Shown piece by piece: positions 46,158 through 55,894 of a DNA stretch of 64,000 nucleotides. The notes beneath the pieces are model-generated. The model was given only the letters and a program-made list of their open reading frames with translations, did not search any database and had not been told where the DNA came from. The translations under genes were made by a program, and so were the position numbers. This stretch comes from Acinetobacter higginsii (lineage in GTDB: Bacteria > Pseudomonadota > Gammaproteobacteria > Pseudomonadales > Moraxellaceae), in the NCBI RefSeq assembly GCF_000369525.1, contig NZ_KB850072.1, positions 186,001-250,000 on the forward strand, in the 5' to 3' direction. Positions within the stretch are counted from its first letter, which is position 1, and every line of letters starts with the position of its first letter.

Positions 46158-46529
46158 ATGAATGCACCAGCGAATATTACCAAGCCAGTGGAATTTTCAT
46201 TACCTATTAAAAACTATGATGAATTTTATCACTTTTATTTAACAGAACATCGCAGTATTGCCAGCCGTCGTTTGCACGTCGCAGGCAGCTCGGTCGGTTT
46301 ATATTTCTTTAGTAAAGCGATTCGTAAACGTCAGGCAAAATATGCGTTGTATGGTTTGGTATCAGGCTATGCTTGTGCTTGGGTTGGGCATTTTTTCTTT
46401 GAACATAATAAGCCTGCCAGCTTTAAACAGCCGCTGTATAGCTTTATCTCAGATTGGCGCATGTTGTCAGACGTTGCACGTGGTCGTTTAAGTCTGATTG
46501 ATCGTCAGTTTGATAAAATTGATTCTTAA
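46158..46529 (+). CDS. Mpo1-like (DUF962) membrane protein
   Basis: 123 residues. Contains Y-L-T-E-H-R at about residue 28-33, RRLHVAGSSVG, then a hydrophobic stretch, and GYACAWVGHFFFEHNKPASFKQPLYSFISDWRM split across two helices. The conserved His residues (EHR, RLH, GHFF, EHN) are the iron ligands in yeast Mpo1, an Fe(II) dioxygenase of 2-hydroxy fatty acid alpha-oxidation. Bacterial function is not established. Two or three TM segments predicted. Confidence 0.85.
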   Translation: MNAPANITKPVEFSLPIKNYDEFYHFYLTEHRSIASRRLHVAGSSVGLYFFSKAIRKRQAKYALYGLVSGYACAWVGHFFFEHNKPASFKQPLYSFISDWRMLSDVARGRLSLIDRQFDKIDS

Positions 46530-46546
46530 AATTGGTTTAATACTTC

Positions 46547-46570
46547 AAAAGCTGCTTTAGCAGCTTTTTT
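46547..46570 (+). terminator. Terminator after the Mpo1-like gene
   Basis: AAAAGCTGCT pairs with AGCAGCTTTT around a 2-3 base loop, with following T residues. Confidence 0.85.
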
Positions 46571-46682
46571 ATTTGCTCTGATTTGCATCGGTTAATGATG
46601 TAAATACACTCACTATCTTTAATTTTCAAACAAGAAAATATACCCTGAGGCTAATGTAATTATAGTGAATAGTGAAACGTTC

Positions 46683-47294
46683 ATGCGCGGTCTTTATCTC
46701 ATCACCAATGATGATCCAATCCAATTATTATTAGAAAAATTAGATGTGGCTCTAGCAACAGGACAGGTTGCGATTCTGCAATATCGTCGTAAGAAAGTCG
46801 CAAAAGCAGATCAGCCAAGTGAAGTCGAGCAGATCAAAGCACTCTGTGAAAAGCATCAAGTCCCATTTGTCATTAATGATGATTTAGCACTGGCGGAACA
46901 ATTTGGTTTAGGTGTGCATCTTGGACAATCTGATGGTGAAATAAGTGATGCGGCTGCACGCTTACCCCAAGGTGTGATTATTGGTCGTACCTGCTTAAAT
47001 TCACTGGAATTGGCTGAAAAGGCGATTGCTGATGGTGCAACTTATGTGGCCTTTGGTGCAGTCTATGCAACCTCAACTAAACCTGAAGCGGGTAATGTTG
47101 GGATTGAAGTCATCAAACAGGCGAAACAAAAGTTTGCTGTGCCGATTTGTGCGATTGGTGGTCTGACGGTTGAAAATTCTCAAGTGGTGATTGAGGCTGG
47201 GGCGAGCCTTTGTGCCGTAATTAGTGATATATTAGGACGATCAACAGCCGAAATTCCTGCTCGTGTAAATGCATGGGCAACGTTATTTGACTAA
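46683..47294 (+). CDS. thiE: Thiamine-phosphate synthase
   Basis: About 203 residues from the ATG at 46683 (MRGLYLITND); an in-frame GTG at 46665 adds six residues and neither start has a strong leader. TIM-barrel enzyme joining HMP-pyrophosphate and THZ-phosphate to thiamine phosphate. Visible motifs: ILQYRRKKV (pyrophosphate/HMP contacts), FVINDDLALAEQFGLGVHLGQSDG, IIGRTCLNS, YVAFGAVYATSTKP and AIGGLTVENS. Note RTCLNS where many ThiE have S-T/C-H, still within family variation. Stands alone, not with other thi genes. Confidence 0.9.
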   Translation: MRGLYLITNDDPIQLLLEKLDVALATGQVAILQYRRKKVAKADQPSEVEQIKALCEKHQVPFVINDDLALAEQFGLGVHLGQSDGEISDAAARLPQGVIIGRTCLNSLELAEKAIADGATYVAFGAVYATSTKPEAGNVGIEVIKQAKQKFAVPICAIGGLTVENSQVVIEAGASLCAVISDILGRSTAEIPARVNAWATLFD

Positions 47295-47303
47295 TTATAT
47301 GTA

Positions 47304-47320
47304 TCCGCTTCGCGGAACTT
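47304..47320 (+). terminator. Weak hairpin after thiE
   Basis: TCCGC pairs with GCGGA around a 3-base loop and is followed by a T-containing tract (ACTTTTATT). A weak terminator at best, in the 82-bp gap before hemL. Confidence 0.35.
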
Positions 47321-47376
47321 TTATTGTTTCTCGGAACCACAGCGTTCCTCGTCCTCGATTCTAGGTTGAGTCTTTT

Positions 47377-48675
47377 ATGAGCTTATCTCCAAAGCAAGAA
47401 CAGCTATTTAAACAAGCAAATAAACATATTCCAGGTGGCGTAAATTCACCTGTACGTGCATTTAACGGTGTTGGTGGTACGCCTGTCTTTATCGAAAAGG
47501 CAAAAGGGGCGTACTTGTGGGATGTCGATGGTAAGCGTTATGTGGACTATGTCGGTTCATGGGGACCAATGATTTTAGGTCATGCACATCCTGATATTAT
47601 TCAAGCGGTACAGACTGCTGCGGAAGATGGCCTAAGTTTTGGTGCGCCAACGGTCTATGAAACCACTTTGGCAGACACCATTTGCGAGATCATGCCTTCA
47701 ATTGAATTGGTACGTATGACCAGCTCAGGTACAGAAGCAACCATGACCGCGATTCGTCTGGCACGTGGTTATACCGGTCGTGACAAGATTGTGAAATTTG
47801 AAGGCTGCTACCACGGCCATTCAGACTCATTATTGGTAAAAGCTGGGTCAGGGTTATTGACGCTTGGTGAAGGTGAGCCAACTTCAAAAGGTGTACCAGC
47901 TGATTTTGCTAAACATACCTTAACGCTCCCGTATAACAATATTGAGGCATTGAAAGAATGCTTTAGCAAGTTTGGTCATGAGATTGCGGGTGTCATCATT
48001 GAACCTGTTGCCGGCAACATGAATCTAGTGACGCCAATCGATGGTTTCTTGCAAGCGATTCGTGATGTCTGTGATGAATACAAATCTGTCTTTATCATTG
48101 ATGAAGTAATGACAGGTTTCCGTGTTGCTTTAGGCGGTGCACAATCGGTCTATAAGGTTAAACCTGATTTGACCACGTTGGGTAAAATCATTGGTGCGGG
48201 CTTACCGGTTGGTGCTTTTGGTGGTAAACGTGAAATCATGGAATGCATCGCACCTTTAGGTGGTGTTTATCAAGCAGGGACATTGTCAGGGAATCCATTG
48301 GCAATGCGTGCAGGTATTGCGATGTTCAAGCATCTGCGTGAACCAGAGTTTTATGACAAGCTGGCTGCACAGCTCGCCAAATTACTTGCGGGCTTACAGG
48401 CTGCGGCAGATGAAGCGGGTATTCCATTTAAAACCCAGCAAGTGGGTGGCATGTTCGGCTTGTATTTCACCGATCAAGAGGACATTACCAGCTTTGATTC
48501 AATGTTAGCCTGTGATGTTGAAGCATTTAAGAAATTCTTCCACGGTATGTTAAAGCGTGGTGTCTATCTTGCTCCATCTGCATTTGAAGCCGGATTTATC
48601 TCGTCTATGCATTCAGATCAAGATATTGCAGAGACCATTCAGGCAGCAAAAGAAACATTTGCAGAAATGAAATAA
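47377..48675 (+). CDS. hemL: Glutamate-1-semialdehyde 2,1-aminomutase
   Basis: 432-residue PLP enzyme making 5-aminolevulinate for heme. The N-terminal [13 protein letters not shown] is the HemL signature. [16 protein letters not shown], the [17 protein letters not shown] block, [11 protein letters not shown] (PLP-ring Asp), and the catalytic Lys in [18 protein letters not shown] are all present. The length equals other HemL (~430). Confidence 0.97.
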   Translation: MSLSPKQEQLFKQANKHIPGGVNSPVRAFNGVGGTPVFIEKAKGAYLWDVDGKRYVDYVGSWGPMILGHAHPDIIQAVQTAAEDGLSFGAPTVYETTLADTICEIMPSIELVRMTSSGTEATMTAIRLARGYTGRDKIVKFEGCYHGHSDSLLVKAGSGLLTLGEGEPTSKGVPADFAKHTLTLPYNNIEALKECFSKFGHEIAGVIIEPVAGNMNLVTPIDGFLQAIRDVCDEYKSVFIIDEVMTGFRVALGGAQSVYKVKPDLTTLGKIIGAGLPVGAFGGKREIMECIAPLGGVYQAGTLSGNPLAMRAGIAMFKHLREPEFYDKLAAQLAKLLAGLQAAADEAGIPFKTQQVGGMFGLYFTDQEDITSFDSMLACDVEAFKKFFHGMLKRGVYLAPSAFEAGFISSMHSDQDIAETIQAAKETFAEMK

Positions 48676-48691
48676 CGCTGTGATGCATACA

Positions 48692-48716
48692 GAAGCCCGA
48701 TTTGTTCGGGCTTTTT
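48692..48716 (+). terminator. Terminator after hemL
   Basis: AAGCCCGA pairs with TCGGGCTT around a 5-base loop, followed by T residues. Confidence 0.9.
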
Positions 48717-48834
48717 TATGGGCGCATTTTACTTGAGCTAAATAGAGAGCTTAACTGGTTTAAAAATAATAGATGATCGTAACGGAATCTTAGCGAGTTC
48801 CCAACTGTTCGTATGATAAACCGCAGCGACGAAG

Positions 48835-48893
48835 CGCAAAGATAAACAATCTTTACTGTACCGCAAGGTGAAATAATGCTTGAATAGTAAACT
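48835..48893. repeat. Structured intergenic repeat element, copy B (core)
   Basis: In the 285-bp gene-free region 48717-49001. It matches copy A at 44298-44356 along most of its length, with CGCAAAGAT, AATCTTT, GTACCGCAAGG, GAAA and ATGCTTGA conserved and one single-base shift. The internal palindrome is kept with a changed loop (AAAGAT with ATCTTT). Further flanking similarity is weak, suggesting an older or decayed copy. Confidence 0.6.
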
Positions 48894-49001
48894 ATATTTG
48901 CGTTGGTCTTAGGCTGTGCTTTGGGCTTACGTAAGCTGTGGATTGCAGTTGTATCATATCTAAAAGCTTTTTATAAGAAACCCATAGGAATGGAGTAAAA
49001 C

Positions 49002-49418
49002 ATGAAAACTAAACATTATTTAACGTCCGCTGATGTGGAAATTTTAGTTGACGCAGCATTGCAATATGCAACAGCGCACAGCTTTAATGTCAGCATTGCA
49101 GTTGTCGATGACGGTGGAACCTTATTAATGATGAAGCGTATGGATGGCGCATCGGTATTATCGACACAGATTTGCCAAGAAAAAGCACAATCTGCTGCGG
49201 TCAGCCGAAGAACCACCAAAGCATCCGAAGATATGATCCGTGATGGTAAGATCGGCTTTTTAACGATCAATGCAGCAAAAGGCATGTTAGAAGGTGGTGA
49301 GCCGATTGTTTATCAAGGGCAGGTTGTTGGAGCTGTGGGGGTGTCGGGTGTACAATCTTTTCAAGATGCAGAAATTGCTCAACATGCGATTCAACAATTT
49401 CTAGAGCAACAGACCTAA
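49002..49418 (+). CDS. GlcG/HbpS-family protein (heme-binding domain)
   Basis: 138 residues, cytoplasmic. Family features: VSIAVVDDGGTLLMMKRMDGA, KAQSAAVSRRTT, then GGEPIVYQGQVVGAVGVSGV with its Gly-rich strand turn. GlcG/HbpS (PF03928) proteins form octamers; HbpS binds heme, GlcG sits in glycolate operons. Neither glycolate nor heme genes are adjacent here (hemL is upstream but separated by a terminator and repeat), so function is undetermined. Confidence 0.85.
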   Translation: MKTKHYLTSADVEILVDAALQYATAHSFNVSIAVVDDGGTLLMMKRMDGASVLSTQICQEKAQSAAVSRRTTKASEDMIRDGKIGFLTINAAKGMLEGGEPIVYQGQVVGAVGVSGVQSFQDAEIAQHAIQQFLEQQT

Positions 49419-49518
49419 ATCATCATTTAACTTCGATTCTGGATGAAATATCGAGAGAAACACGAAAAAAAATAGTAAAAATACGTGTCATGCATTGTAA
49501 TTCAGCGCCAAGCTTTTT

Positions 49519-50205
49519 ATGATTGCCCGCTTGTTTTCATCCAGTCGTTGGAAGGCTACCTTGAATGATTTTCTAAGTGAACATTTGATTCATCGTGATG
49601 AAGATTTTATGGTCATCCATAAACCTGCAGGCTTACTTACTGTGCCGGGGAAAACACCTGATTTACAAGATTGTTTAATCAATCGTTTATTAGAATTAGA
49701 ACCAAAAACTTTACTGATTCATCGTTTAGATCGCGATACCTCTGGCATCTTGGTGTTTGGTTTATCCAAATTTGGACAAAGCAATATTTCGCGTCAATTT
49801 CAAGATCGTCAAACCTCAAAAATTTATCAGGCTTTGGTTGCAGGACATTTAGAAGGTCAGGGCACCGTCGATATTCCTGTGATCTATGACCCAAGCCGTC
49901 CACCCTTGCATATTGTGGATGCCTCTTATCACAAGCCGGCATTAACTGAATGGCAAGCGATCGAACATTTAGAAATTCAAGGACAAGCTGTAACTCGAGT
50001 TCAATTGATTCCGATTACAGGGCGTTCACATCAGCTTCGTGTGCATATGCAATATTTAGGTCATCCGATTCTAGGCGATACCTTATATGCCACGCCAGAA
50101 CAGCAACAGCTTTATGCGCGTTTGTGTTTACATGCAACGCAATTGAGCTTTGCGCATCCTAAAACAGGCGCACAACTCAGCTTTGATTGTGCAGTGCCGT
50201 TTTAG
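49519..50205 (+). CDS. rluA: RluA-family pseudouridine synthase
   Basis: 228 residues, close to E. coli RluA (219). The substrate-binding start EDFMVIHKPAGLLTVPG and the catalytic motif IHRLDRDTSGILVF (Asp at about residue 73) are typical. GRSHQLRVHMQYLGHPILGD is the C-terminal family signature. No S4 domain, as in RluA, which modifies 23S U746 and tRNA position 32. Target specificity is inferred from size and domain layout. Confidence 0.88.
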   Translation: MIARLFSSSRWKATLNDFLSEHLIHRDEDFMVIHKPAGLLTVPGKTPDLQDCLINRLLELEPKTLLIHRLDRDTSGILVFGLSKFGQSNISRQFQDRQTSKIYQALVAGHLEGQGTVDIPVIYDPSRPPLHIVDASYHKPALTEWQAIEHLEIQGQAVTRVQLIPITGRSHQLRVHMQYLGHPILGDTLYATPEQQQLYARLCLHATQLSFAHPKTGAQLSFDCAVPF

Positions 50206-50349
50206 TCTAAAAACTTTTTTATGAAACACGATGTGATGCACGCTATTTGATTGCGCTTTGTGTCAAAATACATCGTTGAAAACTACATAAAATGCCTTAA
50301 CTTTTATTTGGGTCAGGGCATAAAATATGTAGGCTAACTTGAGATAAAG

Positions 50350-53187
50350 GTGGAAAAATTGCAGCAGTTTGCTATTGGTCAACGTTGGTTATCAGATACT
50401 GAAACTGAACTCGGTTTAGGGGTTCTTATTGATGTAGATGAACGTTCTATCAGCATTTTATTCCCTAAAAGTGATGAAACTCGTGTCTATGCACGTAACA
50501 ATGCGCCTTTATCTCGCATCATCTTTAATGTTAATGATGAAGTACAAGACCAAGAAGGCATTAAGTGGACTGTTGAGTCGATTGAAGATCGTCATGGCGT
50601 ACTGCGTTATGATGTGGTCCGTAGCCTTGAAAATGGCGAACAAGAACGTAAGTCACTGAATGAAACCCGTATCGGTGCGCAGATTCAGTTGTCAAAACCT
50701 TTAGAGCGTCTGTTAGCCAGTCAAGTTGATTATAAAGAATGGTATGACCTACGTATTGAAGCGATGTTGTTGCAAGCGCAAATGCACACTAGCCCTTTAC
50801 GTGGTTTTCTTGGTGCGCGTGTAGGCTTGATTCCACACCAGCTTTATATTGCACATGAAGTGGGTAAGCGTTTTGCTCCGCGTGTTTTATTGGCCGATGA
50901 AGTTGGCTTGGGCAAAACCATTGAAGCAGGTTTAATCATTCATCAACAACTTAAAACAGGTCGTTCAGAACGCATCCTGATTTTAGTCCCTGATTCATTG
51001 CAATATCAGTGGATGATTGAAATGCGCCGCCGTTTCAATTTGCAATTCTCTCTGTTCGACTTAACTCGTACTGCTTCGATTAAAGAACATGATCCTGATC
51101 TGAATCCATTCTTGACTGAGCAATGCATTATTGCCAGCGTCGACCTGATGGTTGACCACGATGACTTGCGTGAGCAGGCTATGGAAGCAGGTTTTGATCT
51201 ATTGGTGGTCGATGAAGCCCATCATTTGATGTGGAGTGAAGAAGAGGGTGGCAATGATCGTTATGATCTTGTTGAAGAGTTGGCTGAACAAACAGCAGGT
51301 GTGTTACTGCTCACAGCAACACCTGAGCAATTAGGCGTTGAAAGCCATTTTGCCCGTCTTCGTTTACTCGATCCGCAACGTTTCAGCAGTCTAGATCGTT
51401 TTCTTGATGAAGAAGAACAATATCAACATACTGCAAAAATTGCAGAAGTGTTGATGTCTGACCAAGCATTAACAGAAGAGCATCTTGCTGCACTGGACGG
51501 TTTATTGGGTCATCGTATTGATGATCAGCCTGAACAGCGTATGCGTGCGATTCATGAATTATTAGACCGTCACGGCACAGGTCGTATCCTGTTCCGTAAC
51601 ACCCGTGAAGCGATTCAAGGCTTCCCAGGTCGTGATTGCCAGCCAGCACCTTTACCAGCACCAGAAGACTGGTCATTTGATGGCAAAATGCGTGAGCAAA
51701 TGTGGCCTGAAGAAGGTCAATTGGATGGCGCATGGATGGAAAATGATCCGCGTGTGCCTTGGTTGATGGAAGTGCTGCGTAAAGAATTAAAGCACAAAAA
51801 AGTGTTATTGATCGCGCGTAGCGGGCCAGTGGTAGAAGCATTGGAAAATGTTCTACGTTTACATGCCGGTATTCGTACTGCCATGTTCCATGAGGGCATG
51901 AGTCTATTAGAGCGTGACCAAGCTGCGGCATATTTTGCAGAAGACAGTTATGGCGCTCAAATCCTGTTGTGTTCGGAAATTGGTTCAGAAGGGCGTAACT
52001 TCCAGTTTGCCAGTGATTTGATCTTATTTGATCTGCCTGCAAATCCTGACGTATTGGAACAACGTATTGGTCGTCTGGACCGTATTGGTCAGGAAAACCG
52101 TATTCAAATCCATGTGCCGTATCTGATGGGTACAGCACAAGAACGTATGTTCCGTTGGTATAACGAAGCGCTCAATATTTTCAGCAGTATTTCTCCAACG
52201 GCACAAACGTTACAAGAGAATTTTATTGTTGAATTGAAAGATTGCTTATTGGCCGATCAAGGTCAGACGTTTGAAGATTTACTTGAAGAAGTGAATGTAC
52301 AGCGTCAAGCCTTGGAAGCTGAATTACAGGCTGGTCGTGATCGTTTGCTTGAGTACAACTCTTGTCGTCCAGTGGTTGCACAAGGCATTGTACAAGCACT
52401 TGAAGATTATGATGACAACACCACTTTGCCAATGTTCGTGAAGCGTTTCATGTCATCAACCAATATTGATTTTGATGAGCAAAGCAATGGTACCGTGATC
52501 ATCAAGCCGACTGATCAAATGCAAGTTCAAGGAATCACCTTGGATGAAGAAGGCATGACTGCGACCTTCTATCGTGATCAGGCACAAATCCGTGAAGATG
52601 CACAATATTTGACTTTGGAACATCCGTTCATTGAAAGTGTGATGGAAATGATCCGCACACAATCATTCGGTAGTACCAATGTAGCCTTATTGAAGTCGAA
52701 TGCTTTGAAACAAGGTTCAGTCTTGTTGGAAGTGTGGTTTAAGGTTGATGTAGTTGCGCCGAAGGCATTGAACTTGCCATCAAGTTTGCCGAAACAATTG
52801 ATTCGTGTATTGCTCAGTGAAAATGGTCAGGACTTGTCTGCCAAGATTGACCCAAGCATTTTACGTCCATATCTGCATCACCTAGATGGCAATAGTTGCC
52901 GTCAAGTGGTGAAAGCACGCCGTGAAGTGATTGAGTCACGTTATGTGCAAGCTTTAGAGATTGCCAAGGGATCATTGCCTGAATTAATGCAACAGGCTAA
53001 AGAGCACTACAGTGGTAAATGGCAATATGAAATTGACCGTTTAAGTTATCTCAAGCAATTCAATCCAAGTATTCGCCAAGATGAAATCGAGCGCTTACAG
53101 AAATTCCAGAAAGAAGGTTTAGGCCTCTTAGATGGTTTGTCGGTAACACCAGAAGCGATTCAGGTCTTGGTTGTGGTTAAGCCTTAA
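50350..53187 (+). CDS. rapA: RNA polymerase-associated helicase RapA (HepA)
   Basis: 945 residues from a GTG start (E. coli RapA 968). N-terminal Tudor-like domains (about 1-110) are followed by a Snf2-type ATPase: LLADEVGLGKTIEAGLI (Walker A), VVDEAHH (Walker B), LLTATPEQLGVESHFARL, and in the second lobe ILLCSEIGSEGRNFQFA and QRIGRLDRIGQ. RapA binds core RNA polymerase and recycles it from post-termination complexes. The gene is monocistronic and followed by a strong terminator. Confidence 0.96.
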   Translation: MEKLQQFAIGQRWLSDTETELGLGVLIDVDERSISILFPKSDETRVYARNNAPLSRIIFNVNDEVQDQEGIKWTVESIEDRHGVLRYDVVRSLENGEQERKSLNETRIGAQIQLSKPLERLLASQVDYKEWYDLRIEAMLLQAQMHTSPLRGFLGARVGLIPHQLYIAHEVGKRFAPRVLLADEVGLGKTIEAGLIIHQQLKTGRSERILILVPDSLQYQWMIEMRRRFNLQFSLFDLTRTASIKEHDPDLNPFLTEQCIIASVDLMVDHDDLREQAMEAGFDLLVVDEAHHLMWSEEEGGNDRYDLVEELAEQTAGVLLLTATPEQLGVESHFARLRLLDPQRFSSLDRFLDEEEQYQHTAKIAEVLMSDQALTEEHLAALDGLLGHRIDDQPEQRMRAIHELLDRHGTGRILFRNTREAIQGFPGRDCQPAPLPAPEDWSFDGKMREQMWPEEGQLDGAWMENDPRVPWLMEVLRKELKHKKVLLIARSGPVVEALENVLRLHAGIRTAMFHEGMSLLERDQAAAYFAEDSYGAQILLCSEIGSEGRNFQFASDLILFDLPANPDVLEQRIGRLDRIGQENRIQIHVPYLMGTAQERMFRWYNEALNIFSSISPTAQTLQENFIVELKDCLLADQGQTFEDLLEEVNVQRQALEAELQAGRDRLLEYNSCRPVVAQGIVQALEDYDDNTTLPMFVKRFMSSTNIDFDEQSNGTVIIKPTDQMQVQGITLDEEGMTATFYRDQAQIREDAQYLTLEHPFIESVMEMIRTQSFGSTNVALLKSNALKQGSVLLEVWFKVDVVAPKALNLPSSLPKQLIRVLLSENGQDLSAKIDPSILRPYLHHLDGNSCRQVVKARREVIESRYVQALEIAKGSLPELMQQAKEHYSGKWQYEIDRLSYLKQFNPSIRQDEIERLQKFQKEGLGLLDGLSVTPEAIQVLVVVKP

Positions 53188-53200
53188 TTTAAGCGACAAT

Positions 53201-53233
53201 AAAAAAGAGGACAATGAAGGTCCTCTTTTTTTT
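53201..53233. terminator. Bidirectional terminator between rapA and dps
   Basis: AAAAAAGAGGAC pairs with GTCCTCTTTTTT around a 7-base loop, between convergent stops at 53187 and 53244. Confidence 0.9.
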
Positions 53234-53243
53234 ATCTATTGAT

Positions 53244-53738
53244 TTAGTGATCAATATTGGCTTCCAAGAACCATAAATATTGATCCAGATCTTCGAGTGC
53301 AGCATGGATAATATCTTCGGAAATCGGATCTTGAATTTCATCAATGGTATCGCGCAAATGGTTGGCAACCACACCATAACGATCTGCCAGTTCTTTTAAG
53401 TGGTCTTGTACCGCGTGAATCGCCACAGGATATGGCTTGAGGTGTGATGTTTCTGCAACGGTCTGCGTTGTTCCTAATGCGGTTCCACCGATCTGTACCG
53501 CACGCTCTGCGACATTGTCCAAATGGGTGATCAATGAAGTGCGGAAGGTATCTAACATTTCATGCACTGCAATAAAGTTGCTACCCCGCATGTTCCAGTG
53601 CGCCTGCTTGGTTAATAAGGACAGATCAATCAGGTTGGCAAGGATTTGATTTAAGATTTTTACCGTGGACTCTTTAATTGAGTCATCTAAATTATTACGT
53701 GTATATACTTTTAAAGCTTTCGCTGTTGAAGAATTCAT
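53244..53738 (-). CDS. dps: Dps DNA-binding ferritin-like protein
   Basis: The start at 53738 ([13 protein letters not shown], preceded by GAGGT) gives 164 residues. Ferroxidase-site residues are visible in [20 protein letters not shown] and [14 protein letters not shown]. The Lys/Arg-containing N-terminal tail could bind DNA. Dps dodecamers oxidise and store iron and protect DNA from peroxide in stationary phase. Monocistronic; the 200-bp upstream region may hold OxyR or stationary-phase promoters, but I cannot identify a specific box. Confidence 0.95.
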   Translation of the reverse strand: MNSSTAKALKVYTRNNLDDSIKESTVKILNQILANLIDLSLLTKQAHWNMRGSNFIAVHEMLDTFRTSLITHLDNVAERAVQIGGTALGTTQTVAETSHLKPYPVAIHAVQDHLKELADRYGVVANHLRDTIDEIQDPISEDIIHAALEDLDQYLWFLEANIDH

Positions 53739-53955
53739 AGTTACCTCATTCAATTATAATGTGATGAAACATCGTAAATAAAAACCATTCATTTCTTGGC
53801 TAGCTTATCGCTTGAATTGGGGCTTGAGTGTTTTTGTTTTCTAGGCTTTTGTAAGTTTGCTTATCATCAATTTTGTTTTTGATTTTATTGGTTTTGATTC
53901 AGATGGAATGATGCTTCCATCTGTTAGACTTCTTTTCGAATTGTTAAAAAATAGC

Positions 53956-54972
53956 TTAAATCAGCCCTGCATCTTTACATTCCAGTTTGATATAGGCATA
54001 GAAAATAGGCGCAACAATCAGACCGCTGAGTCCAAAAATCGACTCGAAAATGAGCATCGCCAATAATACCTCCCATGCACTGGCATTGATTTTGGTGCCA
54101 ATGATTTTAGCATTGACGAAGTATTCCAGCTTATGAATGATCACGAGATAGGCCAATGCGATTGCCGCCACAGACAAGGATATGGTCAAGCCCGCCATAA
54201 TGATCAAGGTATTTGAAATCAGATTACCAATAATCGGCAGTAGACCAAAAATAAAGGTCAGAATGGTCAGGGTCTTGGCAAAAGGTAAATGGATATTAAA
54301 GATCGGCAGAACGATAAAGACAAAGATCATAAATAATGCGGTATTGATCAGCGAAATTTTCACTTGCGCAAAGACCACATTTTTAAACGAAACGGAAAGC
54401 TTCTGAATACGATGCAGCACAGCCGCTTTAAACGCAGGTTGTGGCGCATGTTGTTTAAAATTCTGGATCGACACCAAAATCCCGACAATCAGACCAATCA
54501 CCATCGTCGCCAAATTATGCAGAATATCGGTCCCTGTATTTTTGACGATCGAAATATTATTTTTGATAAAAGACAGGATCTGGTTCTTGATATCTGCCAC
54601 GCTATGCGGCAAATAACCTGGCAGGTAATGACTCATTTCCTCTTGGAATTTAATCAGTGTTTGATCGATCTTAAAGTTAAAAGAATTTAGTCCAGTCCCT
54701 TTTAAATCATAGATCACAAAGCTGATCAGACTGGTAATAAAAAAGCCAATCAGGAACGTGGTTAGAATACCCAGAATAATACTGATAAAGATACGTGCGC
54801 GTTGACCATCAATATGTTTTTCAACAATCGAACTTAAACTGTTAATAATTTCAAAGACCAGAAAACCTGCAAAAAAACTCGGAAGTAAATGCAGGGGAAT
54901 GACCATCATTAAAAACAAAGCCATCAGGATAAAGCTGGCGATGATACTTTGACGGTCACTGAGTAGATTCAT
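53956..54972 (-). CDS. AI-2E family transporter (PerM-like)
   Basis: 338 residues with about seven or eight hydrophobic helices. Two helices at the N-terminus are followed by a long polar loop (about 95-145). A paired helix, a cytoplasmic segment, and a C-terminal cluster (FGLLPIIGNLISNTLIIMAGL, WEVLLAMLIFESIFGLSGLIVAPIFYAYI) complete it, with the P-x-I-G-N and F-G-x-x-G-L motifs of the family. Members include permeases of uncertain substrate and some Na+/H+ antiporters. It is divergent from nothing obvious and adjacent to the desT-type gene. Confidence 0.85.
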   Translation of the reverse strand: MNLLSDRQSIIASFILMALFLMMVIPLHLLPSFFAGFLVFEIINSLSSIVEKHIDGQRARIFISIILGILTTFLIGFFITSLISFVIYDLKGTGLNSFNFKIDQTLIKFQEEMSHYLPGYLPHSVADIKNQILSFIKNNISIVKNTGTDILHNLATMVIGLIVGILVSIQNFKQHAPQPAFKAAVLHRIQKLSVSFKNVVFAQVKISLINTALFMIFVFIVLPIFNIHLPFAKTLTILTFIFGLLPIIGNLISNTLIIMAGLTISLSVAAIALAYLVIIHKLEYFVNAKIIGTKINASAWEVLLAMLIFESIFGLSGLIVAPIFYAYIKLECKDAGLI

Positions 54973-55058
54973 GATCTAGATGCCTAGTTTAAGTTGTTGT
55001 TATGTTAAAGAACAAACATATGATTTTGATGACATCTATCCTATTGCGCTGCGAACAA

Positions 55059-55763
55059 TTAATCAATTTCCATTTCATTGATATGACGCGCGCCTTCTAA
55101 AATCATACGAATCATGACCATGGTTTGCTCTGCCACTTCAGTCCGTTGTTCCGCAGGCAGATCCAGCACTTTTGCGCCCATATTGAACACCAATTGGGTG
55201 ATGGCTTTGGCTGCAAGATCAGCATGACTGAGCTTACTGTTATTTAAACGCTCTAAACGAATCAGGTCTTCTTGAAGCTCTTGCTGAAAGAAGTTGAGTT
55301 GACGGTCAACTGCTGCCTTATATGAGGTCGAGCCGGTATAACCTTCACGTAATAACAAACTCAGGTTGCCTTCATCGGTATTCAATTGTTGAATAAACAC
55401 TTCAACCGAACTGCGGATAATGCTTTGCTGCTTTGAGGCCTGTAAACGTGCTTCACGAATAATACGGCGCAGTACCAAACCCGATTGATCAATCAATGCA
55501 ATTGCCAGTTCATCAATATCTTTGAAATGACGATAGAAACTATTTGGTGCAATACCTGCTTCGCGTGCAATTTCACGTAAGCTGAGCGAGGCGATACTTT
55601 TTTGCGGGCCAATCAAGTTGAGTGTGGCTTGAAACAACTCTTCTTTGGTAATGGTTGCTTTTCTACCTACTGAGCGCACAGGAGATTTCATAGGAATGAC
55701 ATCTTGTTCGTTTAAGTTGTCATGACCGAGCGGTAAAAAAGAAGAATGAACCATTGTTTTCAA
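55059..55763 (-). CDS. TetR-family repressor of fatty-acid desaturation (DesT/FabR-like)
   Basis: 234 residues (an internal Met at MKSPVRSVGRK is an alternative start). The HTH region TKEELFQATLNLIG, SLREIAREAGIAPNSFYRHFKDIDELAIALID is strongly FabR/DesT-like, including the APNSFYRHF recognition helix. In Pseudomonas aeruginosa DesT senses acyl-CoA saturation and represses desCB. Here the divergent neighbours are a ferredoxin-reductase and a desaturase gene, the same arrangement. A candidate operator lies at 55833-55854. Confidence 0.88.
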   Translation of the reverse strand: MKTMVHSSFLPLGHDNLNEQDVIPMKSPVRSVGRKATITKEELFQATLNLIGPQKSIASLSLREIAREAGIAPNSFYRHFKDIDELAIALIDQSGLVLRRIIREARLQASKQQSIIRSSVEVFIQQLNTDEGNLSLLLREGYTGSTSYKAAVDRQLNFFQQELQEDLIRLERLNNSKLSHADLAAKAITQLVFNMGAKVLDLPAEQRTEVAEQTMVMIRMILEGARHINEMEID

Positions 55764-55832
55764 TATATAAGTAAGCTAATCGGGATTATAGCGATTGTCA
55801 GTGGACTTGTGAAATGTAAATTCTTATACGAG

Positions 55833-55864
55833 TGTATATACAAATATATATACATATGTATAAT
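55833..55864 (+). promoter_or_regulatory. DesT-type operator and -10 box for the desaturase operon
   Basis: TGTATATA (55833-55840) and TATATACA (55847-55854) form a perfect 8-bp inverted repeat with a 6-bp spacer. TATAAT at 55859-55864 is a perfect -10 hexamer 30 bases before the ATG at 55895. A repressor bound at the repeat would cover the -35 region. The sequence differs from the Pseudomonas DesT box, so the pairing with this repressor is inferred from position. Confidence 0.5.
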
Positions 55865-55894
55865 AATTAGCAAACAACCAGAGTAAACCTGCTC

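Noticed and set aside
51383..52138. 251-codon minus-strand open frame within rapA
   Set aside because: Shadow of the rapA reading frame; His/Leu/Gln-rich translation without any family features.
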